The notes: generated from the letters alone by a model not told the origin. A DNA stretch of 64,000 nt from Patellaria atrata CBS 101060 (GCA_010093705.1 MU006101.1:186001-250000); one strand, 5' to 3'; positions 1 to 11,400 are shown, counted from the first letter of the stretch. Program-made: numbers and translations.

Positions 1-1023
1 AGAGAAAGATAAAAACGACCTCCGATTCGGTGTGAAAAATGGTGTTGACATGATATTTGCTTCCTTTATCCGTCAAGGGAGCGATATCAAGGCCATTCGT
101 GACGTCCTTGGAGAAGAAGGAAAGGATATCCAAATCATCGCCAAAGTCGAGAACCAGCAAGGTGTTAATAACTTTGACAGTATCTTGAAAGAGACCGATG
201 GCGTGATGGTTGCTCGTGGAGATCTCGGCATCGAAATCCCCCCCGCTCAGGTTTTCATCGCTCAAAAGATGATGATCACCAAGTGCAACATTGCTGGTAA
301 GCCTGCTATTTGCGCAACGCAGATGCTGGAGTCGATGACATACAACCCAAGACCTACTCGTGCCGAAGTGAGCGACGTCGGTAATGCGGTTCTGGATGGT
401 GCCGACTGTGTCATGTTGTCCGGGGAGACCGCTAAAGGCAACTATCCGCAGGAAGCAGTTACGATCATGCATGAGACCTGCCTATTGGCGGAAATTGCTA
501 TTCCGTACGTTAGTGCTTTCGACGAATTAAGGAGGTTGGCTCCAGTACCCTGCCCGACAACAGAAACATGCGCTATGGCTGCTGTCAGTGCAAGTCTAGA
601 GCAAAACGCGGGTGCTATTGTCGTTCTCACCACCACTGGAAACAGTGCTCGTCTGATTTCCAAGTATCGTCCTGTCTGCCCAATCATTATGGTCACACGT
701 AATGCCCGTGCCTCAAGGGTAAGCGTACCATTTCCATCTTTTGATATTTGTAGCTAATTGAAACGGAATAGTACTCCCATCTCTTCCGTGGGGTCTATCC
801 CTTCTTGTTCAACGAACCCAAGCCCGATTTTAACAAGACACCGTGGCAGGAAGACGTAGATAAGCGTTTGATCTGGGGTATCACAAATGCTATCAAGCTG
901 GGTGTTCTCAATAGGGGTGATCCAGTTATCTGTGTTCAAGGATGGAGAGGTGGTATGGGACATACTAATACTCTTCGTATCGTCCCCGCACAAGAAGATC
1001 TTGGTCTTAACCAGAACGCCTAA
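1..1023 (+). CDS. Pyruvate kinase, 3' part (5' end outside window)
   Basis: Pyruvate kinase catalyses the last step of glycolysis, phosphoenolpyruvate plus ADP to pyruvate plus ATP, in the cytosol. The reading frame is open from base 2 and starts inside the barrel domain ([10 protein letters not shown], then [10 protein letters not shown]). It continues through the catalytic-face motifs [15 protein letters not shown] and [10 protein letters not shown], and [15 protein letters not shown]. One intron is supported at 719-771: donor GTAAGC, acceptor AATAG. It joins ASR to [11 protein letters not shown] in phase 0. The last exon, 772-1023, carries the C-terminal allosteric domain and ends GLNQNA-stop. 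About 323 codons are present of the roughly 525 usual in fungi, so the N-terminal third lies upstream. Nothing suggests damage. The fungal gene is usually called pkiA or PYK1; I leave the symbol blank because naming depends on the species. Confidence 0.97.
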
Positions 1024-2085
1024 GCGTCGTGAACGTAATAAGTAAGTCCGGCCCCTGGCTATTCACGATAGATATCAGGTACAGGTTGGGGCAAAGCCCT
1101 TACAAGACGGCTATCCACTATCCTGTAACCGAGTGGTTCTTGGATGTTGTATCATTCAATAGAAATGCAAAAATGCTTGACGTACTATTAATTCCAAATG
1201 AAACTGGAAGTGATGACCTGGTCCCATTGTGAACTAGTGGTTGGTGAAGAGAGGCGTCCACGTTAAAATTGAAATCCTCGAGTTGATATAGAAAAGGAAA
1301 TGTGCAGTTATAGCCGCGGCAAGGGGGCTGAGGGGAATGCTGATCCGGTCCCCCGCCCAGCGCATTGGCCACCTCTCAAGGCTTTCCCGTCCCGTCGACG
1401 ATATTTCCTCAACTCATTGAGTTTTATGGCTCTGTTTCATCTCCTGTTAGGTATCTTCCATGAAGCAAATTGATATCAGGTCAGAGATGAATTCTGTTTA
1501 TGTTACTTCTATATCTTCACGCCGGATTTGATACTTCATTAGATTCCCAATACCGAGCAGTCGTCAGAGCACCGCAACTACTGATGTCATATATCTCTAC
1601 TTTTCCCGTCATACTGACTCTCCCATCGGCCCGTCCATATGGTAAACCGAGATTCTATCCCCATGTCAATGATAGTGTATCAGCAGAGTGGGATCGAGAC
1701 TGAACTTATTATGATGACATGGCTCTAGATCTCATACTAGTCCACCGAACCCCCTATCATTATAATCTCAACCATCGGTTTTGCCACTGTAGTTAGCATA
1801 ATGTCTCCAGGAATCTCAAATCGTGTAAGCATCATCACCGTTTCTAAGATCCGGAGCTGTACCGCTCGAAAGACGATCAGAACGGTAAGCTTTACTACGT
1901 TGGTATAATTGTCCTGCTTTAGTTCAGAATTGCGTTTAATTCCAGCCGCGGTTCATTATGATATTGTATAGAATGGCTACCAGATGCCTCCGCCTTTTGT
2001 GTGTGCTTTTTTCAAAGATCTGTTATTGAACTCCTTACTTATCCTGTAGGCATTCCAATCTGTAACCTCATTGTTCCTGTATCCA
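1024..2085. other. Intergenic: pyruvate kinase 3' flank and receptor promoter
   Basis: I see no supported gene in this 1.06 kb. The open frames here are short and lack recognisable domains. The first part should hold the pyruvate kinase 3' UTR and poly(A) signal, and the last few hundred bases the promoter of the rhodopsin-domain gene. A GC-rich patch lies near 1310-1370; I could not assign it. Confidence 0.6.
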
Positions 2086-3506
2086 ATGCATGATATACCT
2101 CTTGATGTGCTCCTCAGCTTTCCTCTCCCGAACTACGAAGACCCCGAGGAAAGGGGACCTGCACTGGTCATTGTCAATGCGATCTTTATCTTTCTCGTTT
2201 GTGTAACGGTGGGATTAAGGATCTATGTAAGAGTTCGCATTAAGAGATGGCTTGGTTCTGACGATGCATTCATTGTCCTCGCGTTTGTAAGTTGAGTACT
2301 TACATTTATATCGTCGTAACAGGAATATCTAATTGTCAACCTTAGGTATGTACCATTGGTGTTACAGTTTTACTTACTCTGGCAAATACACGATATGGTT
2401 GGAATCGGCATGTCTACGATATCCCCTTCCACTATGCGGAGGGTACGCTCCCCAATCTAAATTCTCCCCTTTAAAACCCAGAAGGAAACTCATTTATCAT
2501 TTATAGATGCTTTGAAGATTGGTTACGCTTCAAAGTTTCTCTTTATGTTTGCTGCTACGTTCACACGCATGTCACTGCTATGCTTTTATTACCGATTAAC
2601 ACACAACAGTGGTATAAGTTGGTTTAATTGGCTCCTCCATATATCTTCGATATTTGTGGTATCAATCTGTATCTCATATATTTTCGCAAACATTTGGCTT
2701 TGCAGGTATGTCACTATTTAAAAATGTCCAACCTTCACTTTCTGTCTTTCTCCGACGTTGCTCAAACTGATAGTTACAGTCCCATTGAAGCTTATTGGAC
2801 AATTCCACCGAAGCCAGGAAGCACATGTTTAGATGAAGGCATCATCACTCTGGTGCTAGGCATAATTAACTGTGTCGCGGATCTCCTCGTAACCATCCTT
2901 CCTATTCCAATTATAATAAAGCTACATATGCCCATTCGAGATCGGATTGGTGTTATCGTGCTGTTGAGTCTGGGGCTTATCGTCACAGTAGCAGGTATTG
3001 TCCGAACTTATTTCATCTGGAAAAGTCTCATCGCAAGTTACGACCGATCATGGTATTCGTATCCCCTCTGGATTGCTGCAGCAGTGGAGATTGATCTGGG
3101 GGTGGTATGGCTTCATATATGAACGTTCATTATGATACAAGACTAACAAACCTGATAGATCTGTGCATCTGCTCCTGCTCTTCGGCCACTTGTAGCCTCT
3201 TGGTTTACCTATGTTCATTCCGCCGTATCCAATAAAGCAACTGAACATCGCTCGGCATCAACAGAGCTATTTATTTATTCTTCTAGATTTAGAAAGCTTC
3301 TCATGCACTCTAATTCGACAACTGGAAGTACACTGCCCTCTCAGTCACTAACTCTAGTTGCTCAGAGCGTAGATGAGTCTACGGGGCCCGACCTTCGACC
3401 CCAGTTGGACGAACTGGAGCACGGGGTAACGGAAAGAAGATATGAAGTCCAAACACGAAATATCAGAAGCAGCGATGATAGTCACATCAATTATAACTCG
3501 AGATAA
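2086..3506 (+). CDS. Fungal rhodopsin-domain (Pth11/SAT4-like) seven-TM protein
   Basis: This is an integral membrane protein of the fungal rhodopsin-domain family, whose best-known relatives are Pth11-type receptors. The model has five exons: 2086-2286, 2346-2442, 2507-2705, 2780-3104 and 3159-3506. All introns are 50-75 nt, and the sum is exactly 390 codons (389 aa). The first TM segment follows the start closely (ALVIVNAIFIFLVCVTVGLR), then the family hallmark WLGSDDAFIVLAF. TM helices follow around LFMFAATFTRMSLLCFYYRL, the LHISSIFVVSICISYIFANIWLC segment, the VLGIINCVADLLVTILPIPI stretch and VLLSLGLIVTVAGIVRTYF. The last TM enters ICASAPALRPL. The roughly 100-residue tail is hydrophilic, Ser/Thr-rich and presumably cytosolic. 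There is no CFEM domain, so it is not a classical Pth11 with an N-terminal Cys domain. The ligand is unknown. Confidence 0.9.
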
Positions 3507-4467
3507 CAATAGCATAACTTTCCGCACATTAGGTCCTTCAAACGTTAGAAACATGCTCTTTTTGTGCAGAAACGTCGTGAAAATCGAGATTCAGATCAGT
3601 CATCAGACAGGACTTGAAAGAATACACGTCTCATACATTGAGTTCATGACCTAGAATAGTAAACAGCGGGGTTTATAATACTTTATGTCAGGCACGATTC
3701 GAACTACCTTCACCTCCCCTCCAAATCCGGTAATGAGCCCTTACTTTATATTCAACTCCGAGCGACTTCCCTTCCGTTCCGCCGTGGTGCAGTTGGTGTT
3801 GGTTCTCTCCTTTGTCGGCTGTCTTATCCAATTTCCTTGCAGTCTATATTCGAATCCAGCTAACGCCGAATTCACCATAGCGGAACATTTTTTTTTCTCT
3901 GCACTTTCTACGAAGAATATTCCTGGATACTGCAGGCACTTTTTGCTGGATAATTCGACTGATCCGTTCAGAAGTTCTAAAAAAAGTGGCTTCCTCCAAC
4001 ATGGATACCATTTCCTACAAAGGGTCTTTTCAGATGACCGTTTGCCAACCTTCTAAGCTTCTCAGTCAATCCTAATACATCTCACCTGGGCTATGCAACT
4101 CGTATGATTTAATGCGCAAGCGATTGAGCGTCTAGTATGTACTCCCCGTTGCGTCAACCAAAGGTCTGACTGTTTGTCACTTCAGAAACCTATGACCCTT
4201 TATGGTTTGAACAGAGTGTATAATTAGATCAGGTATATTCATCTCGTGAGCCCTTTGTTCCAAGTCCGTTCTTTGATTAGTTTTGACAAAAGCTATCATC
4301 ACGCTTTGAGTGTTCTCCTTGTAGCTTCTCGTCTTCTCTTCACCTTCTTTGTCCGTAATTATTCTTTATGAAGATAAGGAACCTCGTTATCCATCATATT
4401 TTGACTTCTTAAGATTGACTGACAGCACGCATTAAAAACCTAGACTAAATCATTTTAGAAATCGGAA
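3507..4467. other. Intergenic, no supported gene
   Basis: This is the 3' flank of the rhodopsin-domain gene and the promoter side of the CaaX-protein gene. A 123-codon open frame (3685-4056) has no recognisable domain, is rich in Phe/Ser/Pro and contains a T-tract; I do not call it a gene. A tRNA-like stretch near 3780-3870 was examined and rejected. Confidence 0.5.
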
Positions 4468-4495
4468 ATTATTTTGGAGCTGGCTCCAAAATAAT
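4468..4495. repeat. Perfect inverted repeat, 13-bp arms, 2-nt spacer, just 5' of an ATG
   Basis: Arm 1 is ATTATTTTGGAGC (4468-4480). The spacer is TG. Arm 2 is GCTCCAAAATAAT (4483-4495), the exact reverse complement of arm 1. The repeat ends 9 bases before the ATG at 4505. If transcribed, it could form a 12-bp stem with a CTGG tetraloop in the 5' leader. As DNA it is a dyad that could bind a dimeric factor. The symmetry is seen directly; the function is inferred. Confidence 0.9.
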
Positions 4496-4504
4496 AGCGC
4501 GCAC

Positions 4505-5641
4505 ATGTTTAGAAACCACCCAGTATCGCCGGTTGCGGCCGGTTTCATTTCTTCGAATTCACCTGTATCACCACTTGTGTCACCGGTAGATTGGAAATAT
4601 GATCCTCGAAAGAACACAACCGCGAAAAGGGGTGTTCCGAAGAGATCAAACGCGCAGTACCACACTGCCGTAAAGCCTATATCGCTTCCAGAACGTAAAG
4701 GAGGACCCCCGCAGAGACCACTCCCGCTAATACCACAGCGAACACCAAAAGCTAAGTACAATACTTGGACGGCGGGACCAGCTGCTGTCGGGTTTGCACA
4801 TGCTAACAACTTTGGTTCTGTCTCTCCAAGCAGACCTGCTAAAAACGAAGACCGTCTTCGTCAAGAGGCTGCTTATGCGTATGGTCATGCGAATGCCAAT
4901 ATGTTCACAGGCCCTCCGCCGTTTAATCCTTACTCTATTCACCGTCGCCTGGTTCAGAGTCGCACATCGAATGCACCCATCCCTGTGGAGGGATCTGGCT
5001 ATTCCGGCCAAATCGCTTCAGCGGGGAATTCGATTCTCACATCTATCCTAATGGAGCCATCTGGACTCCCCTCCAGGCAAGCTCCTACAGCAAAGAAGCC
5101 CAAGTCAGCGGCCGAACTTGCCTCTCGCAAGGTGTTCACGCATGTCATTCCTCCACCTTTACAAGGTTCTCCGTCGAAACCAGTGGCCAAAGCCCCGATC
5201 ATGTTCAATAGGCAGAAATCGACGCATGCTGCTGTCTTTTGTGCTCCGGCAAAGCCATTTTCGAAGTCCAAAGCTCCTCCTAAGCTCTCGACTTTTTCAC
5301 CACCAGCGAACCAGTTTCAAAGAGTCCCAATGACGAATGAGAGGCGGCAACCAAGTAAAACACTTAGCTCCGGTAAGCAGTATTCCAATATGCTCCCACC
5401 ACCAGTTCCGGCTCCACCAAAGATGGCTGCGTGGGCGAGACCGCCTATGTACTCACCTCCAAGAACGCCTAAGGTAAGTACAGGTAAGAAAGCTGGAGAC
5501 CTCAAAAAGGTGACCCCTCCTAAGCCGGTAAAGGTCTCGAGGCCGAAACCTGTCAAGTATCAGAATCCTAAGCCGGTCAAGAGAGCAAAACCTGCGAAGA
5601 GACATGCGCAGAAGAAAAGTTCAAGCTGTGTTGTTATGTGA
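4505..5641 (+). CDS. Pro/Lys-rich disordered protein with polybasic tail and CaaX box
   Basis: This is an intact, intronless 378-aa frame. I do not recognise the family. The protein is rich in Pro, Ser, Ala and Lys and looks intrinsically disordered. The N-terminus has SPV repeats (NSPVSPLVSPV). Around residue 95 a short motif VGFAHANNFGSVSPS appears, with a similar YAYGHANANMF about 35 residues on. The C-terminus is a run of PKPVK-type repeats (PPKPVK, RPKPVK, NPKPVK, RAKPAK) followed by KKSSSCVVM and the stop. CVVM fits the CaaX rule (Cys, two aliphatic residues, Met). Together with the upstream lysines it resembles the farnesylated polybasic tail of small GTPases, though no GTPase domain is present. 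I infer membrane attachment by prenylation. The ATG at 4505 is the first in frame and follows the palindrome. Alternative view: a lineage-specific cell-wall or cytoskeletal linker. Confidence 0.75.
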   Translation: MFRNHPVSPVAAGFISSNSPVSPLVSPVDWKYDPRKNTTAKRGVPKRSNAQYHTAVKPISLPERKGGPPQRPLPLIPQRTPKAKYNTWTAGPAAVGFAHANNFGSVSPSRPAKNEDRLRQEAAYAYGHANANMFTGPPPFNPYSIHRRLVQSRTSNAPIPVEGSGYSGQIASAGNSILTSILMEPSGLPSRQAPTAKKPKSAAELASRKVFTHVIPPPLQGSPSKPVAKAPIMFNRQKSTHAAVFCAPAKPFSKSKAPPKLSTFSPPANQFQRVPMTNERRQPSKTLSSGKQYSNMLPPPVPAPPKMAAWARPPMYSPPRTPKVSTGKKAGDLKKVTPPKPVKVSRPKPVKYQNPKPVKRAKPAKRHAQKKSSSCVVM

Positions 5642-6299
5642 GCAACTGGACTTTGTAAGTATTTGTGTACGTCTTGTTTTGTTTTGCAGTTTGGACTTTT
5701 TCTTTTTTTCTTTTTGGAATGCAAAGGAAAAGGTAAGTAAAAGGTAAGTGTGAGTTAATTCTCTGGTTAAGGGGAAGGTAAGTATTCAGTATTTTTCATT
5801 CAAAGGAAGTAAGTGTTATCAGTTTTTCATTATTAGTTTACTTCATATTTTTTTCTCAATAAATCTCAATTCTCAACTTTATCAGTAGTTCATAATATCT
5901 CCTATATCTTAGAACTTTAAGATCTCTCTATTCCTAAGCGCTCGTCATCTCCCTCACCAATATCAGAACGTACAATAGTCCTCGAATTACAGTGTTGTTG
6001 ACCCTTTACAATGCCCCCGATGTTTGACAACATTGTCCCATACGGGATATTGGTCACAAATCAACTGATGGACAATCATTGTGTCGTAACGTCCCTATAA
6101 TTACCTAACATTGTGCCTGGATAATCTTCACTCTAACACTTAGCAAGAAAGAATGAGCGAGTATATAATCTCTGAACTCAATCTTCGAAATACTTTCCAA
6201 TTTTCACAAACCAATTACAAACCCAAATCGAACACCACAGCGAGTAAACCAATAATCACACTAAACACAACAACAACAACAACAACAACCAAAATCATC
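5642..6299. other. Intergenic/UTR with clustered GTAAGT hexamers and CAA-repeat leader
   Basis: This holds the 3' flank of the CaaX gene and the promoter and leader of the RING gene. Five GTAAGT hexamers (5655, 5733, 5744, 5778, 5809) cluster directly after the stop codon. A CAA trinucleotide run (about 6268-6290) lies just before the ATG at 6300 and looks like a fungal 5' leader. The frame is also open upstream to an ATG at 6153, but that stretch is Asn/Thr low-complexity and is better read as UTR. Confidence 0.6.
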
Positions 6300-7604
6300 A
6301 TGGCGTACGTCTCCGACTCTATTAGGAAGCTCCCTTCGCGAATCACATTCGTCAATAGCTTACGAATGATTGACATGAACACTCTAGATGCCGACGACCG
6401 TAAATGCTTCGTGTGCATGAACACCTATTGGGAGGACAGAGGCGACGGCTCAGCCGAGCATCCCGTCCGCATACACGATGGGCATCACATGGGTGTCGAC
6501 TGTGCCATAATCCTGTATACGAACCTGGGAGACCATAAGACCAACAATTGTCCCGTGTGTCGGAAGCAGCTATTCAACGACCGACACTATCTCGCCGGTA
6601 CGCGAGTCTACGAGGGACACAGTCACCCCGTCTACGCCGACAACTACGACGTGGATAGCCCACCCACATACGACGACGTGAACCTGTCGCGAGACATCTA
6701 CTGGGACACCATCAACGACATGATGAACCCGCGCTCGAGCACCGAAGTCACTGCTGGCCTCGTAGCCGACATGTCATTCATCCAAACCCCGATAACAGTA
6801 GACCTCCACGCCGCGATCCACGAACACATCCCCTACCAAACCTACCAGCACGACGCCGCATACATCCTCGAGAACCCGCAGATCGCGCTCCTCGTTGTCT
6901 TCAGCCACGCCGTCTGCGACGCCCTCGTCGGCCTCAACAACCGCCAACTCCCCGTCTGGGATCTCTTCCTGCACCTGCGCGACTCGCTGCGCGCCCGCGT
7001 CGAGAGCAACAGAATTTACCTCATGGCGATGTTCGAGCACCACCGCACGGAGCACACGTGGGAGGACGTGCACAGGGCCCTCGAGTCCCGCATCGATCTC
7101 TTCCTCATGGGTAAGGTTCTCCCGCCTATGATATATAACTGTGGGCGTCGGCTCGGGCGCGCGCGCTGGCCCGGCGTAAATACGCCCGACGCGTTTCTTG
7201 ACAAAGCCTACCAGGCGGTGATCGGGGCGTACGGTGTCATGATCGAGGTATCGCCGGCGCTGCTGCCGTTCAACGGCTGGATCCTGTTTCGGCGGTGGTA
7301 CGGCACGCAGTGGCGTGACCACGACCTCACGGCCGACACGGCGTGGCGGGGTATCATATGGGGGTGCGTGGTGGACAGGTTGAAGGAGATGAGGGGGCAG
7401 AGGATGAGTCCATTCGCGGTGTTTCGGCTGCTGTGTAGGGAGACCGAGGAGAAGGTTAAGGAGGTCCTGTTGGCGGGGATGGTGGATGAGAGGGTTAGAA
7501 AGCAGCTGCTGCCGAGGTGTGGGGAGCGGTTTGCGGCGGATGCGCCGATGATCTATTTGGAGGTTGTTGAGGCTGCGGTTAGGAGGGAGAGGGGATTTGC
7601 TTAG
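6300..7604 (+). CDS. RING-type zinc finger protein
   Basis: This is a single-exon 434-aa protein, chosen to start at the ATG at 6300 because it follows a typical CAA-rich leader. An in-frame ATG at 6153 would add 49 low-complexity residues. Near the N-terminus is a RING-like metal site: C36-F-V-C39, then HDGHHMG-VDC around residues 59-68, and C84-P-V-C87-RKQLF. RING domains usually serve in E3 ubiquitin ligases; that role is inferred. The rest (residues about 100-434) is helical, Arg/Glu-rich and matches nothing I recognise. A GYVDSPPTYDDV-like acidic stretch (DVDSPPTYDDVN) follows the finger. The middle of the gene is GC-rich compared with its flanks. Such RING-plus-unknown proteins are often expanded in Leotiomycetes. 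Function is otherwise unknown. Confidence 0.8.
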   Translation: MAYVSDSIRKLPSRITFVNSLRMIDMNTLDADDRKCFVCMNTYWEDRGDGSAEHPVRIHDGHHMGVDCAIILYTNLGDHKTNNCPVCRKQLFNDRHYLAGTRVYEGHSHPVYADNYDVDSPPTYDDVNLSRDIYWDTINDMMNPRSSTEVTAGLVADMSFIQTPITVDLHAAIHEHIPYQTYQHDAAYILENPQIALLVVFSHAVCDALVGLNNRQLPVWDLFLHLRDSLRARVESNRIYLMAMFEHHRTEHTWEDVHRALESRIDLFLMGKVLPPMIYNCGRRLGRARWPGVNTPDAFLDKAYQAVIGAYGVMIEVSPALLPFNGWILFRRWYGTQWRDHDLTADTAWRGIIWGCVVDRLKEMRGQRMSPFAVFRLLCRETEEKVKEVLLAGMVDERVRKQLLPRCGERFAADAPMIYLEVVEAAVRRERGFA

Positions 7605-8496
7605 GCTTCTTAGTGTGAGGGTGGCATGATTGAGGAATGGAGTACTTTTATGTTCCTAGGACACTCAAGGTGACGGAGGATGATGTACTATGCAATGGAA
7701 TAGTTACGATCATAATGTAATGGTTCACCCATGAATAAAATCTGTCGAATGCATACTGAAAGAATGTTTAAGAAATGACTAGTGATGTGATAAATACTTA
7801 CACACTCTGGCCTAGTAGATACTATAGGGGATGGATGGAGGCGCTTGTACTGTACAGTACGCTTCTATGAGGAGGACCGAATGTACCATACTAGTTCTAT
7901 TCTTTGTGAGGGACAGTTCTGGTTCTAAAGAAGACGTTTCCCCCAACTGCCCTATACGACCGAGTTATCATACCGTACCGTAGAACTACTATAAAGTTAC
8001 TTACCACACAAAGAACAGTACGTCGAGCTCAGTTCCGGTACTAGGGTGCTACCGTCGTACAATGTAAGACTCAATCCTACAATCCTACGCATAAAAAACC
8101 GCGACGTTCGACGAAAGTTTGATGGCCTCCCTTTTGAGGCCGCGCTAGCTGTATTCAGATCAACGCGTCCCATCTCAGTAGAAAATCCCGACCTTCCGTT
8201 CCGTGGTCTCTTAACTCGACGAAACAACGAGTTGTCAAGACGTTCGATGAAAAGTTTTCAGATTTCCTCTTTGGGATGGTTACATGATTGGGCTTAGGGC
8301 TGACTACAGTATTCAACCAACCTTCACTGTACGAAGATTTGAAGAAACTTGGAGTAATTGGTTATTCGTATCTTCTAATATCACCGCGATGATCCATCCC
8401 TTAACTCTATGAAATACTCATTAATTTTAGAAATTAAAATACTTTAAATAAACCCTTCAACCTCCCTCCCTCCCCCCAACCAAACAACAACAACCC
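7605..8496. other. Intergenic between convergent genes
   Basis: This stretch separates the RING gene (+) from the ABC transporter (-), so it should hold two 3' ends. A perfect 14-bp palindrome GTACTGTACAGTAC lies at 7847-7860. A weak 83-codon frame at 8046-8297 (both strands partly open) has no recognised domain and I do not call it. Confidence 0.5.
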
Positions 8497-11400
8497 CTAT
8501 CTATCCCCTTTCCCCAAAATAATACCTCTCAACACCTCCGCCTCCCCACTCTCCTTCACCAGCCCCGCAAACTCCCCTCCCTTCTCCAGCAGCTCCCCGG
8601 GGCTCCCATACTCCAGCACGCGCCCCTCCCCCATGACCAAGATGCGGTCAAAGTCCGCGATCGTGCTGAGCCGATGCGCAATAACGATCAACGTGCTACT
8701 TCCAAACTCCTCCCTGATGGATCTCTGAATGAGCTCGTCGGTCGCCTTGTCCACGGCTGACGTGGCCTCATCCAGTACCATGATCTTGGGCCGCGAGACG
8801 ATGGCGCGCGCGAGGCAGAGGAGCTGGCGCTGCCCTTGGGAGAGGTTGGAACCCGATTCCGCGATCGGGGAGTGGAGGGTCAGGAGGGCGTTTTTGGTGG
8901 GTGTGTTGGGTCTGTGAGCTTCCTCTGATGATGGGGATGAAGGTGCTGCGGAAGGGGTGGGCGATGTGTCTGCGCTTGGGATCAGTTGGACGCGCTGGAG
9001 TGCGTCGAGGAGTGGTTGGTCTTCGTGCTCATTGAAGGGATCGACGTTAGAGCGGATCGTACCGGAGAAGAGGACCGGGTCTTGGGGTATGATTGCCAGA
9101 CGGCTGCGCAGGTCGTGAAGTTTGATGGTCGATATGTCCAGTCCGTCGATGTAGACTTTGCCTTCTCTAGCTTCGAGGAATCGGAAAAGGGCGAGTGTTA
9201 GCGATGACTTGCCTGCACCGGTCCGTCCGACGACGCCGATGCGCTCATGGCTGTTGACGCTGAAGGTGAGACCTTTTAACACTGGGACGAGATCTGGTGC
9301 ATATCCGACCACTAGGTTATCTACCTCCAAGCGACCTTCGGTAGGCCATGCAGCCGGGGCATCAAGTCCTCCATCATTCTCTGTTTGAAGCTGTGAGTAC
9401 TCCACGATGCGTTCGGTAGCGTTCATACCCAACTCTACGTTGGCGTACTGTCGTAACACCCAGACCACAAAGTCGGAATACTGCAAAACGAATCCTAGTG
9501 CAAAGCCAGCAAGACTGGCGTCAATCTTGCGCAGTGAAACGATAAGTGCGGCTGTGCAGATGGAAAACAGAGCGCCGATTATGCCCAAACGCCACGAAAG
9601 CCAACGGTTAAAGAGCCACATATAAAAGAGCGCTTTTCCATGCGAATCCACTTTGGTGAAGAAATTCTGGATATACTCTGAAGTCCGATCGAATGCGCGA
9701 ATGGTACTTACACCCGCCAATGCGGCACCAAAGTAGTCGAAGATGGGCGACTTCGCGATGGATTCGAGTCGTTTACTCTCTCGAGCTCCCGCGAGATAAT
9801 AGAGAGCATAGTTAACACAAATCGCGAGAAGAACGGCAGATGGTATCAAGATCCAAGGCGAGATAATAAACCTTACCTTGAGGTTAACCACGACATCAAC
9901 ATCAAAAAATAATAGCTCACAACTCACCCTGCTAGGATAATTCCCACAACACCAAGGACATTGTAAAGCATGAAACTGGTGGCATTCGCCATTTCTGAGT
10001 CGATTCTAAGAGAAATATTAGTCATTTCGTCTTCTGCGACGGGTCCTCTACGTACACGTAAAAGTCTGCAGTAAAACGATTCAACACACGGCCGACTGGT
10101 ACAGTATCCACCCATCTAAGAGGGGCACGAAGTACTGCATGGGTGAGATTATCAAACAATTTCCTACTGGCACGTATGGATCCGTGGAAAATCCACAAGT
10201 ATCGTAGTGTGCCCTCGATTGTCAGTGCAAGGGAGATTCCGATATAAATCCAGATATAGAACATTAGGTCTGGATCAGACTTCTTTGTCTCGGTATGAAC
10301 GTGGTTGGTGTTTAGTTGCGATATAAATGCCGTTCTATGATGCGTTGTATCCAGTAAAGCGGACCGAGTATCGTATCGTTGAGTCCAGATAGTAATCCAC
10401 CAGGACTGCCATTGTTAGTATTCTTAGAAAACTCATTCTAGTCAATTATACACACTCTGCCCATAATCAGACCTTGATATCCGATATAAGACACCATAGC
10501 AAGAGCCCAGAACCATACTCCGCCCGTTGCGTTCAAATACTCCTTGTACGTTGACCATGACACATATCCGATCTTCTTCGTCTCTTCCTCCACAAATTTT
10601 TTTGGTTGCTGCTTTCCGTCAGCGATGGCATGACCGTCGTCAACCATATTTGGTTTCGTGGATGCCGCCGAATATCTTCGATGTCGAGAGGTCGAGTGGC
10701 TGCCACTTCGTGCTCGATGAATTTCAGTAGAAGAATAACTTGCTCTCCTCCCAGAATGACTGGATTTCCTCTTAATAATGCTTTCCAAATGAGTTGGAAG
10801 ACCATCTATTTCTTCATCCACTACTGCTTCTACTTCGTCAAATATCCCGTCTAGTTCTCCTGCTTCTGCGAGCTCCTTAACTGGACCGGCATGCTCGACC
10901 TGGCCATCACCAAGTATTACTTGGTAATCTGTCTTGGCCAGACACAACGATACATGATGAGTAACTAAAATCCTCGTACGGCCTTGTGCTAGACTACCGG
11001 TCAAGGCATGCTCAAGGATGTGGCGACCAACATGCGCGTCAACGGCTGAGAATATATCGTCCATAATGAGTATACCCGCTCTGGAATATAAAGCTCGTGC
11101 AAGTGTTATACGCCACCTTTGGCCTAATTGATGTTGTGAGCGTATGTCGAAGAGAACTCCCAGATGAGATCGTACTTACCGCCGCTAAGATTGATACCAT
11201 TTGCGCCAATCTCTGTCAAATCACCGTCAGTGAGCATTTTTAAGTCTTTATCCATTGCACAAGCTTCGATGACTTGCTGATATCTGCTGGCATCATAAGG
11301 AAGACCGAAAAGTACGTTGTCCCTGAATGTGCAGTTTTCGATCCAGGGTTGTTGGCTCACGAAAGCTCTAGCTTCATCAATAATCCAGTTAGACTTATTT

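Noticed and set aside
3780-3870. tRNA-like stretch (TGGTGCAGTTGGT with later ATTCGAATCC)
   Set aside because: Box A and box B look-alikes are present, but the T stem and acceptor stem do not pair. At most it is a decayed tRNA.
3685-4056. 123-codon plus-strand frame
   Set aside because: No domain, a T-tract in the middle and composition like the flanking intergenic DNA.
6153-6299. 49-residue N-terminal extension of the RING protein
   Set aside because: Low-complexity Asn/Thr translation of a CAA-rich leader; the ATG at 6300 is the better start.
6774-7322. 182-codon minus-strand frame inside the RING gene
   Set aside because: Shadow frame caused by the GC-rich codon usage of the real plus-strand gene.
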